A stretch of 64,000 nt of DNA from Mesostigma viride (taxonomy: Eukaryota > Streptophyta > Mesostigmatophyceae > Mesostigmatales > Mesostigmataceae), in contig RPFO01000167.1 in the NCBI GenBank assembly GCA_009746045.1, forward strand, positions 62,001 to 126,000. Reading direction: 5' to 3'. Positions 45,001 through 54,782 of this stretch are shown here, in pieces. The first letter of the stretch is position 1; every line of letters begins with the position of its first letter. The notes under the pieces were generated by a model. That model saw only the letters and a list, made by a program, of their open reading frames with translations. It was not told where the DNA came from and ran no database searches. The translations under genes and the position numbers were made by a program.

Positions 45001-47693
45001 CCACCCACCCTCACAGCCATGCTGCACATCGAGTACCCCATGCTGTTCGAGGTGACCAACGCAGGGGCCAACCGGCGCACCCACTGCGGCGTTCTCGAGT
45101 TTGTGGCCGATGAGGGACTTGTGTACATGCCCTACTGGGTGAGTGGTGTGGTCACTGTAGCGGTCACTCTAGTCTGGTGTGGTCATCGTAACAGTTGAGT
45201 TTGTGGCAGAAAGGGCTTGTGTACATGCCCTACTGGGTGAGTGGTGTGGTCACTGTAGCGGTCACTCTAGTCTGGTGTGGTTATCGTCACAGTTGAGTTT
45301 GTGGCAGAAAGGGCTTGTGTACATGCCTTACTGGGTGCCTTATTGGTTGTCATTTGTGGTGGCCACTCAAATGGCCGCTGACTGGTGAGGGACATGTCCA
45401 CATGCCCTGCTGGCTGCGCGAATTTCGTTGCTTTATTGGTCACTATGGTGTTCACTATGATAGTCACCGGAATGGCCAGTGTCTGATTAGCGGCTGGTCT
45501 AGATGCCCCACTGCGCGAGTGTTTCTCTTCATTTCTCTTCTCATCAACGGTGCGATGCGTTGTAGCACTCACCATGGGCGGGGAGGCACCCCTGCTTATT
45601 AGAGCTTATCACCCCTGCTTATTAGAGCTTATCACCCCCGCTTATCAGAGCTTATCACCATCGCTTATTAGAGCTTATCACCCCTGCTTATTAGAGCTTA
45701 TCACCCCCGCTTATCAGAGCTTATCACCCCCGCTTATTAGAGCTTATCACCCCTGCTTATCAGAGCTTATCACCCCCGCTTATTAGAGCTTCTCACCCCC
45801 GCTTATCAGAGCTTATCATCCCTGCTTATTAGAGCTTATCACCCCCGCTTATTAGAGCTTATCACCCCTGCTTATCAGAGCTTATCACCCCCGCTTATTA
45901 GAGCTTATCACCCCTGCTTATCAGAGCTTATCACCCCGCTTATTAGAGCTTATCACCCCGCTTATCAGAGCTTATCACCCCCGCTTATTAGAGCTTATCA
46001 CCCCCGCTTATCAGAGCTTATCACCCCCGCTTATTAGAGCTTATCACCCCCGCTTATTAGAGCTTATCACCCCTGCTTATCAGAGCTTATCACCATCGCT
46101 TATCAGAGCTTATCACCCCCGCTTATCAGAGCTTATCATCCCTGCTTATCAGAGCTTATCACCCCCGCTTATTAGAGCTTATCACCCCCGCTTATCAGAG
46201 CTTATCACCCCCGCTTATCAGAGCTTATCACCCCTGCTTATTAGAGCTTATCACCCCCGCTTACTAGAGTTTTATCACCCCTGGTTATTAGAGCTTATCA
46301 CCCCCGCTTATCAGAGCTTATCACCCCCGCTTATTAGAGCTTATCACCCCCGCTTATTAGAGCTTATCACCCCCGCTTACTAGAGTTTATCACCCCCGCT
46401 TATTAGAGCTTATCACCCCCGCTTATCAGAGCTTATCACCCCCGCTTATTAGAGCTTATCACCCCCGCTTGTCAGAGCTTATCACCCCCGCTTATTAGAG
46501 CTTCTCACCCCTGCTTGTCAGAGCTTATCACCCCTGCTTATTAGAGCTTATCACCCCCGCTTATTAGAGCTTCTCACCCCCGCTTATTAGAGCTTATCAC
46601 CCCTGCTTATCAGAGCTTATCACCCCCGCTTATTAGAGCTTATCACCCCTGCTTATCAGAGCTTATCACCATCGCTTATCAGAGCTTATCACCCCCGCTT
46701 ATCAGAGCTTATCATCCCTGCTTATCAGAGCTTATCACCCCCGCTTATTAGAGCTTATCACCCCCGCTTATCAGAGCTTATCACCCCCGCTTATCAGAGC
46801 TTATCACCCCTGCTTATTAGAGCTTATCACCCCCGCTTACTAGAGTTTATCACCCCTGGTTATTAGAGCTTATCACCCCCGCTTATCAGAGCTTATCACC
46901 CCCGCTTATCAGAGCTTCTCACCCCCGCTTATCAGAGCTTATCACCCCCGCTTATCAGAGCTTATCACCCCCGCTTATTAGAGCTTATCACCCCTGCTTA
47001 TTAGAGCTTATCACCCCTGCTTGTCAGAGCTTATCACCCCCGCTTATTAGAGCTTATCACCCCTGCTTATTAGAGCTTATCACCCCCGCTTGTCAGAGCT
47101 TATCACCCCCGCTTATAAGAGATTATCACCCCTGCTTATAAGAGCTTATCACCCCCGCTTATTAGAGCTTCTCACCCCTGCTTGTCAGAGCTTATCACCC
47201 CTGCTTATTAGAGCTTATCACCCCCGCTTGTCAGAGCTTATCACCCCTGCTTATTAGAGCTTATCACCCCCGCTTATAAGAGCTTATCACCCCCGCTTAT
47301 TAGAGCTTATCACCCCCGCTTATCAGAGCTTATCACCCCCGCTTATCAGAGCTTATCACCCCCGCTTATTAGAGCTTATCACCCCTGCTTATTAGAGCTT
47401 ATCACCCCCGCTTATAAGAGATTATCACCCCCGCTTGTTAGAGCTTATCCTAGTTGCTGCAGGCTCACCTCTGCTGTTTGGCTCTCACAGGCACTTCTGT
47501 TTCGATAAGCACCCTTGTCTGCATGTGGACCCTTGTCATAGTAATCTCTCTCATGTTACTTAGTACTTTCTCACATTACTAAGCTCCTCTAATCATACTT
47601 TGGCTGTTCTCTCCTATTGAGCTGTTTTGTCCTCATGAGCCTTCTCCACAATCATTTTTTCTGATGGTTTTAATCGCTCACCCCCCCACCCCC

Positions 47694-47788
<95 letters not shown>

Positions 47789-48969
47789 CCCCCCCCCCCC
47801 TCCCTCCCTCTCTCTCCCTCTCTCCCTCTCTCTCCCTCGCTCCCTCGCTCCTGCTCCCTCGCTCCTCGCTCCTCTCGCTCCCGTCGCTCCCTCGTCCCTC
47901 GCTCCCTCGCTCCTCGCTCCCTCGTCCCTCCTCCCTCCTCCGTCGCTCCCTGCTCCTCGCTCCCTCCTCCCTCGCCTCCTTTCGCTCCCTCGCTCCTCGC
48001 TCCCTCGCTTCCGTCGCTCCTCGCTCCCTCGCTCCTCGCTCCATCGCTCCTTCGCTCCCTCGCTCCCGTTCGCATCCTCGCTCCCCTCGCTCCTCGTCCC
48101 TCGCTTCCCCGTCGCTCCTCGCTCCGGCTCGCTCCTCGCTCCTCGCTCCCTCGCTCCCTCGCTCCCCTCGCTCCTCGCTCCCTCGCTCCCGTCGCTCCCT
48201 CCTCCTCCTCTCCCTCGCTCCCTCCCTCCCTCCCTGCTCGCTCCCTTCCCTCCCTCCTCCCTCCTCCCTCCCTCCCTCCCTCCCTCCCTCCCTCCCTCCC
48301 TCCGGTCTCCTCTCCTCCCTCCCTCGCCTCCTCGCGCTCCCTCCGCCTCCCTCCCNNNNNNNNNNNNNNNNNNNNNNNNNNNNNNNNNNNNNNNNNNNNN
48401 NNNNNNNNNNNNNNNNNNNNNNNNNNNNNNNNNNNNNNNNNNNNNNNNNNNNNNNNNNNNNNNNNNNNNNNATTAGAGCTTATCACCCCCGCTTGTCAAA
48501 GCTTATCAACCCCCTGCTTATTAAGACTTATCACCCCCAGTCGGCTTATCACCCCCATTATAGAGCTTATCACCCCCGCTTATTAGAGCTTATCCAACCC
48601 CCGCTATCAAGCTTTATCACCCCCGCTTATCAAGCTTATCACCCCCGCTTATTAGAGCTTATCACCCCTGTTATTAGAGCTTATCACCCCCGCTTTAATA
48701 AGGATTATCACCCCCTTTTAGAGCTTATCCTAGTTGCTGCAGGCTCACCTCTGCTGTTTGGCTCTCACAGGCACTTCTGTTTCGATAAGCACCCTTGTCT
48801 GCATGTGGACCCTTGTCATAGTAATCTCTCTCATGTTACTTAGTACTTTCTCACATTACTAAGCTCCTCTATCATACTTTGCTGTTCTCTCCTATTGAGC
48901 TGTTTTGTCCTCATGAGCCTTCTCCACAATCATTTTTTCTGATGGTTTTAATCGCTCACCCCCCCCCCC

Positions 48970-49045
<76 letters not shown>

Positions 49046-52000
49046 CTCTCTCCTCTCTCTCCCCCCCCCCCCCTCCTCCTCTCTCTCCCTCTCTCCCCTC
49101 TCTCCCGCTCCCTCCGCTCCCTCGCTCCTCGCTCCCTCGCTCCCTCGCTCCCTCGCTCCCTCGCTCCCTCGCTCCCTCGCTCTCGCTCCCTCGCTCCCTC
49201 CCTCCTCCCTCCCTCGCCTCTCGCTCCTCCTCCCTCGCTCCCTCCCTCCCTCGCTCCCTCGCTCCCCTCGCTCCCTTCGCCTCCCCTCGCTCCCTCGCTC
49301 CCTCTCTCCCTCGCTCCCTCGCTCCCTCGCTCCTCGCTCCCTCGCTCCCTCGCTCCCTCGCTCCCTGCTCGTCGCTCCTCGCTCCTCGCTCCCTCGCTCC
49401 CGCTCGCTCCCTCGCTCCCTCCTCCCTCGCTCCTCGCTCCCTCCCCCCCTCGCTCCCTCGCTCCCTCCTCCCTCGTCCTCCCTCCTCCCTCGCTCCCTCC
49501 TCCCTCCCCTCGCTCGCTCCCTCCCCCTCCCTCCCTCCCTCCCTCCTCCTCCCTCCTCCTCCCTCCTCTCCCTCCCTCCCTCCCCTCCCTCCCTCCCTCC
49601 TCCCTCCTCCTCCCTCCCTCCTCCCTCCTCCCTCCCTCCCTCCCTCCTCCCTCCCTCCCTCCCTCCCTCCCTCCCTCCCCCTCCCTCCCTCCCTCCCTCC
49701 CTCCCTCCCCCCCCCCCCTCCCTCCCTCCCTCCCTCCCTCCCTCCCTCCCTCCCTCCTCCCTCCTCCCTCCCTCCCTCCCTCCTCCCTCCCTCCTCCCTC
49801 CCTCCTCCCCCTCCCCTCCCTCCCTCCTCCCTCCCTCCCTCCCTCCCTCCCTCCCTCCCTCCCTCCTCCTCCCTCCCTCCCTCCCTCCTCCCTCCTCCCT
49901 CGCTCCCTCGCTCCCTCGCTCCTCGCTCCCTCGCTCCCGCTCCCTCGCTCCCTCGCTCCCTCTCCTCGCTCCCTCCTCCCTCGCCTCCCTCCCGCTCCCT
50001 CCCTCCCTCCCTCCCTCCCTCCCTCCCTCCCTCCCTCCCTCCCTCCCTCCCTCCCTCCCTCCTCCCTCCCTCCCTCCCTCCCTCCCTCCCTCCCTCCCTC
50101 CTCCTCCCCTCCCTCCCTCCCTCCCTCCTCCTCCCTCCCTCCCTCCCTCCCTCCTCCCTCCCTCCCTCCCTCCCTCCCTCCCTCCCTCCCTCCCCCCCCT
50201 CCCTCCCTCCCTCCCTCCCTCCCCCCCTCCCTCCCTCCCTCCCTCCCTCCCTCCCTCCCTCCCTCCCTCCCTCCCTCCCTCGCTCCCTCGCTCCCTCGCT
50301 CCCTCGCTCCCTCGCTCCCTCGCTCCCTCGCTCCCTCGCTCCCTCGCTCCCCCCCTCCCTTACTCCCTCTCTCCCTCTCTCCCTCTCTCCCTCTCTCCCT
50401 CTCTCCCTCTCTCCCTCTCTCCCTCTCTCCCTCTCTCCCTCTCTCCCTCTCTCCCTCTCTCCCTCTCTCCCTCTCTCCCTCTCTCCCTCTCTCCCTCTCT
50501 CCCTCTCTCCCTCTCTCCCTCTCGTCTTGGTTTTGTTCTCCTATTTTCTCCTGCCGCTGTTCTTGCTCCTGTTGGCACCCAACCTTTTAGTAATGTTCCA
50601 CTATGGTTCCACGTAGCGTTCAATTATGACATCTCGTTATTACATACTTGATGGGTTTGACTGCGCATCGTGCCCCGCTTCCATCTCTCGTCGCCCTGAT
50701 GTTGTGAGGAAATGAATGAATGAATGAGTTCAGGCTCGTTCACCATGCCTTACTTCGCATCATCCGCCCCCCTGCTCCCCCCCCCCCACAGATGATGGAG
50801 AACTTGCTGCTTCAGGAAGGCGACATTGTGACGTTCAAGTCGGCCACGCTACCCAAGGGGACCTACGTCAAGCTGCAGCCGCACACAAAGGACTTCTTGG
50901 ACATATCAAATCCAAAAGCCGTGTATGTAACTACGTGTCAATTCGTTATTATAATTATTACTATAGTAGTATTATTATTTCTACTGTTATTATCATCAAA
51001 TTCAAAGGTTGTGTACGTAAATACGTGTGCGTGTTAGTTTGCCATTACACGACTTTTGTATTATTTATTATCACTACTGCTATTATTACTATCAAGGCCA
51101 TAGGCGGTGTACGTATGCAGCTGCAGGCAGCGGAGATCTCCCCATCGTCATCATGATTCCAACACCATGCTCGGCACATCACAGGAGCATTGTTCATTAT
51201 CACTGCTTCATCACTGCTTTATTCACTGCTGTGGGAGGCAAGATGAAGTGCCCGTGGCAATGCCGAAGACATGGTTACCCTGTCTGCTTGGTTATGGCTG
51301 TGAGATGTTCCTCAAAGTTGCGGTTGCCGCTTGCTGACGGGCACTGGCACTCACCCACTGTGTCCATGGTTGCCGCTATCACACATGTTTGCCTCCCCTT
51401 GGCCCCCCAGCCCTCCCCAATCTCGTGAATCTTGGCCTATTCGCAATCTATTTCATGCCCCAGGCTGGACTCAATGCTGCGCTCCTTTCGCTGCTGCCTC
51501 ACCCGCCCTACCCTATGCTTGGTTGCCTGTCCACGCCTGCAGCCTTGAGATGGCCCTACGATCATTTGGCTGCCTGACCAAGGGCGACTGCATCAAGATT
51601 AGCTACAACAACCGCAACTACATCATCGACATTGTGGACACCAAGCCTGCCGACGCGGTGTCGATTGTAGAGACAGACTGCGAGGTGGACTTTGCGCCGC
51701 CGCTGGACTTCGTGGAGCCCGCGCCGCCGCCGCCGCCATCGCTCGCGCCGCCAGGTACGGAACGACCTTCTTGGAATGCTCCCGCCACCAGGTAAGGGGG
51801 ACGGGCGCCGCGGGAGAGGTTAACTGCCCTGTACCCGATGCATGTATACACAAAGTGCGAGCAGTGCAGGGTCTTACCATTTGGCTTGGGCTATGCTAGA
51901 GCATGCCAGCCTCATACCTTTTTTTTCTGGTTGGCTTCCTACTTCAACAGGCTGGTTGTTATCTTTGCCACTCAACACACATATTTTGCTTGTTTGGTTC

Positions 52001-54006
52001 CCGCCTGTGCCTTGTCTCGTGTCCGGGTCGACCCTGTTACCCTCCCTTTGTTTATTTCTTCGCTCGTTGTCGCACGAGCAGTCCCTGTAGGCACAAAGAA
52101 GGACGACCCGCCGCCACCTGCCGAAGAAAAAGAAGACTCGTTTAAAGCGTTCACCGGGTCAGGGTTCCGACTTGACGGCAAACGGGTGGCGTCCGCGCCC
52201 ATGCCTGTCCCCGGTGCCTCGCGAGCCGAAGCCAAGCCCCCGAATTCCAGTTCGGTGACGGGGACTAGTGCTGGCAGCCGCCCGGGGTCGGCCAGCAGCA
52301 GTCGGCAGGGGTCGGCCACGGGGTTGAATTCCCGCCTGTCTCCAAGCCCTTCGTTTGGTCTCACGTTCTCCGCGGGCGATCCGCCCAAGGTGCCTACCCC
52401 TGGCAGCTCCGCCCCGGTATGTGGTCCGAATAAGGAAGGGATACCGCCCCGGTATGTGGTCCGCATAAGGAAGGGATACCGATGAGACCGGGACAAACAA
52501 AATGCGCGATACATCCGCAGGGATATGTTTGGCGTGTTTCAATGGTTTATGTATCTTTTTATGCGAGGTATTTTTTGGTTGTTTGGGATAGTGAATTGCT
52601 CCTCCCATGCCCCAGCAGCCCACCCTTGGTCACTGGGTGATGGCCCCCACTTGGTATGTGGCCCTTGGGGGTTTCAGTTGAAGTGAGACAGATCTCCCTG
52701 GGCGCATGGTGCTCCAGCGTCGTGTCAGGAGTGGAGTCGTCGTCTGAAAGGTGCCTGGGTGTGCTTGGTGACACGTTGCTTACCCCGCGATGGGTCCCCT
52801 GCATGCGCACGCAGCTATGATCGTGGAATCGTGCCCATGGCTGTTGGCCTTGTGTTGGGTACCTGCTGCGTGCCTTGTGTTGGGTACCTGCTGAGTGCCT
52901 TGTGTTGGGTACCTGCTGAGTGGCTGCGCTTGGTGTCCTCTCGCATGCGCGTACCCGTATGGGTGATGGGTGGAGTAGGGTTAAGGGTGTAGGGACTCTC
53001 TAACGAGGCACCTCTAACGAGGCATGATCGTGTGCTTTAATGAAAGTATTTAGCGAGGCACTGCTTGCATGGATGAGGCGTGGTGGGATCATGGAGTGGT
53101 GGCATGGAATGAGGCGGTTTGCCAGGTGCCCCGGACCCATTTTTAGTTTCTATGGTGATAGCCAACAGTTCATTGATATCAAGGGATTTTTTCACAACCA
53201 TCTGCAGCCTGCTAATCATGACATTCGTCATCTGTGTCGGTCCATCGTCCACTTATGCATGATCTCTATTGAGGGTTTTGTCTGTATGCATGCTTGCCTA
53301 AAGCTGTGTGTGGAAGAGTGAGGGGGGGGCGCAGCTCCCGGGCTGCCTGTGGGACAATCGTGGGCGACTGTGTTGAAACCCTGGACTGTTCTGGAACTGC
53401 ATGACCATCTTCTCACATCGCAATCGATGGGCTGTTCTTGGCATCATTTGCTATCTGTCAGCCATTGCTGAGTTCCGTTGCAGGCTATTGATGACAAGTT
53501 GAAATTGCGGTTTGCTTCTGAAGTAACCTGCAGAACTTTGTCCGCATTCATGGCGTAGAGCATATAGAAGTATGTACAATCACGTGGACTGTGTCGGCAT
53601 ATCTTACACGACAACACGTCTCTCCCTGTAAGTACATAAGTACTTGCGTGTCATGTGCATGGGCATGCCATGGAGTACTATGCTAATCTCATTAGAAGAA
53701 ATGATTACACGAAAGTTACAAATATTGTCTGCATCATGCCCCAACCATATAGTCACTAGAGGGGGATATAATCCTCATCTGAGCTGTCCTCTACTGCTAT
53801 GGCAGACGAGGCGGTAGTGTAGCGGCTATCCCTGACCTTGTGTGCACATTTGCTTGGTGGCTGTCCGGGGGTTGGCTGCGGGATGGGTGGGTTGTATCCT
53901 GTTTTCATCCTTGTTGTGTGCGATGCAGAAGTCCGACCCGCCCAAGGAGGAGAAACAAGAGCCCAAGTTTGTGGCATTCTCGGGAAAAAGTTACAGCCTA
54001 AAATAA
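30033..54006 (+). CDS. UFD1: UFD1, ubiquitin fusion degradation protein 1
   Basis: UFD1 with NPL4 recruits ubiquitylated clients to Cdc48/p97 for ER-associated and other proteasomal degradation. Exons: 30033-30035 (ATG only), 30180-30260, 30512-30536, 44232-44264, 45017-45138, 50792-50922, 51543-51754, 52082-52416, 53929-54006. All introns are GT-AG, phases agree, and the total is 339 residues (307-320 is common). Residues about 10-190 form the double-psi barrel and ubiquitin-binding UT3 domain: [94 protein letters not shown]. Two SHP boxes for Cdc48 follow: FTGSGFRL (226-233) and, at the extreme C-terminus, FSGKSYSL (331-338). The gene spans 24 kb because introns 3 (13.7 kb) and 5 (5.65 kb) are filled with tandem repeats. 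Confidence 0.96.
30512..30536 (+). CDS. UFD1: UFD1 micro-exon 3 (25 nt)
   Basis: This exon encodes AHLERGNK plus the first base of a Val codon completed by exon 4 (44232). It is bounded by GATTCAG and GTGTGT. It supplies the segment expected between SFMGPEK and [10 protein letters not shown]; without it the phases of exons 2 and 4 do not match. Confidence 0.85.
31221..43620. repeat. 20-bp minisatellite, 12.4 kb (~620 units), UFD1 intron 3
   Basis: The main unit is gtggctgtagtgtacaagtg. Variants are TATTAG, TTATAG, TTATAT or TTATGT for bases 5-10, and ACACG, ACACA or ACTCG near the end. Units keep an exact 20-bp register for the whole array; the only foreign block (39070-39097) adds exactly two periods together with its target duplication. 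Blocks of variants recur as higher-order repeats; for example about 33200-34840 recurs 3820 bp downstream (191 units). The 60-bp frame cycle gives [20 protein letters not shown]-type minus-strand frames that are not genes. Confidence 0.98.
39070..39097 (+). mobile_element. 28-bp LINE 3'-end inside the minisatellite
   Basis: AACGGAGTTATGTTACAATT and CAATTCA match the extreme 3' end and tail of the element whose reverse complement sits at 59796-59840. It is flanked by ATGGTGGCTGTA at 39058-39069 and 39098-39109, a 12-bp target duplication made from the array itself. Confidence 0.85.
43855..44160 (+). repeat. CT-rich tract before UFD1 exon 4
   Basis: About 300 bp almost purely C and T with short interruptions. 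It ends about 70 bp before the acceptor of the exon at 44232. The proline- and serine-rich frames are artefacts. Confidence 0.9.
45097..45360 (+). repeat. UFD1: 98-bp tandem copies of UFD1 exon 5 end and donor
   Basis: The exon end encoding [14 protein letters not shown] with GTGAGTGG (donor at 45139) recurs with donors at 45237 (GTGAGTGG) and 45335 (GTGCCT). Both copies carry a net 2-nt deletion that breaks the frame (GTGGCAGAAAGGGCTTGTG). Confidence 0.9.
45594..47455 (+). repeat. 23-bp minisatellite, UFD1 intron 5
   Basis: About 80 units of agagcttatcacccccgctt followed by ATT, ATC, GTC or ATA. Occasional 22- or 24-bp units occur. A degraded second block follows the gap (48472-48728). Confidence 0.97.
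47456..47690 (+). repeat. Unique segment duplicated across the gap, first copy
   Basis: About 235 bp starting CTAGTTGCTGCAGGCTCACC and ending TGGTTTTAATCGCTCACC recurs at 48730-48962. The second copy differs mainly by single-base deletions. Confidence 0.9.
47698..48355 (+). repeat. (TC)n then CCCTCG/CCCT low-complexity array
   Basis: About 90 bp of TC dinucleotides, a poly-C run, then irregular CTCCCTCG and CTCC units up to the gap. Confidence 0.95.
48356..48471. other. Assembly gap (116 N)
   Basis: A run of 116 Ns within UFD1 intron 5, flanked by low-complexity sequence on the left and the 23-bp array on the right. Confidence 1.
48472..48728 (+). repeat. Degraded block of the 23-bp minisatellite
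   Basis: The same unit as 45594-47455, but with many single-base insertions and deletions (for example ACCCCCAGTCGGCTTATC). The error pattern looks like uncorrected sequencing rather than biology. Confidence 0.85.
48730..48962 (+). repeat. Unique segment duplicated across the gap, second copy
   Basis: Second copy of 47456-47690, with small deletions such as CTATCATACTTTGCTG for CTAATCATACTTTGGCTG. Confidence 0.9.
48973..50523 (+). repeat. 1.5-kb CT-rich array, UFD1 intron 5
   Basis: TC dinucleotides, irregular CTCCCTCG units, long CCCT runs, then regular octamers CTCGCTCC (about 50277-50350) and CTCTCCCT (about 50360-50523). It ends about 270 bp before the exon 6 acceptor. A 590-residue Ser/Pro/Leu frame here is spurious. 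Confidence 0.95.
52411..52480 (+). repeat. UFD1: 35-bp tandem duplication of UFD1 exon 8 donor
   Basis: GCCCCGGTATGTGGTCCG and the following 17 bp occur twice. Donors are at 52417, which keeps phase with exon 9, and 52452. Confidence 0.9.
53630..53850 (-). mobile_element. LINE 3' fragment, family RT-3, in UFD1 intron 8
   Basis: An antisense fragment with the same 3' UTR as 61805-62000 and the coding end [20 protein letters not shown] then EDYIPL. Only a remnant of the (TAAG)n tail is present (AAGTACATAAGTACTTG). Confidence 0.85.
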
Positions 54007-54219
54007 CTGCCAATGTGGCATAGACTCCTGGAGTCAGTAACTCAGCTTTCGTTTGGCCATAGTGATTGATACTGTGCTCTGTCGGTCACGGTAAGCGCGG
54101 TCTCACCTTGCCATGAAATGAGGCAATCATGGAAGGGAAGGGATTGGGCAATGCCCCTCCTCCCGCTCCACCCTGTTCATATGATGCAAGGCTTTCGTGC
54201 AGTGCTTCTTACTCGCACT

Positions 54220-54224
54220 TGTAA
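54220..54224 (+). terminator. Candidate TGTAA polyadenylation signal of UFD1
   Basis: TGTAA in CACTTGTAAATAATAATG lies 214 bp after the UFD1 stop codon. From 54225 to 54560 I see only AT-rich intergenic sequence. Confidence 0.5.
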
Positions 54225-54559
54225 ATAATAATGCTAATTATAGAAAGTAACAGTGCTTGCGTGAGTGCATGCGTCTGGGCCGATGAAGGGTGCATGTACT
54301 TTATCGAAGCCCAGACCCAAGCTTTCCTATGTACACAGCAATACATAAATAAGTATCTGCTCTTCCAAGACCTCTACCTAGTCATCAATCAATGACCATC
54401 CCCCCCTGGACCAGCCAAACAGTAGGCAATTAGTATCGATTGGTGAGATTACTATAAGTCTTCATGCATCGATCACTGCTCCGTGGCTCCCCAATGGGGC
54501 GTCGCTCTGCGATAATGGTTAGGGCACTATATAGTACATCGCCATAAGGTCGTCATTCT

Positions 54560-54655
54560 AACGATCCTGACCTACGGCGCCGAGACCTGGACACTGACAC
54601 AGGAGCTGGAGCAACGACTCGACGGCAACGTCACCAAGATCAAGGAGACAACCAG
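54560..54655 (+). mobile_element. Reverse transcriptase fragment
   Basis: It encodes LTILTYGAETWTLTQELEQR followed by LDGNVTKI, the conserved region downstream of the polymerase core in the LINEs of this window. The following AAGGAGACAACCAGCGCAG also occurs at about 23680. Confidence 0.75.
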
Positions 54656-54782
54656 CGCAGGCCAGAAATCGGGAGAATCCGGACCATGGTGGCTCGAGCC
54701 TGCCGTTATCTTGTCCGCGTACGTGTTCGAGTCGTTCAGGATAATGAATATGAATGGTGATGGAAATGTGTAGCCTTGTGCA

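Noticed and set aside
47614-50651. Ser/Pro/Leu-rich 590-residue and Arg/Glu-rich 290-residue frames
   Set aside because: CT-rich low-complexity DNA, one of them running through the N gap, inside UFD1 intron 5.
52417-52485. UFD1 ending at 52485 (read-through of exon 8)
   Set aside because: The GTATGT donor at 52417 joins in phase to the exon at 53929, which encodes the conserved second SHP box and the expected C-terminus.
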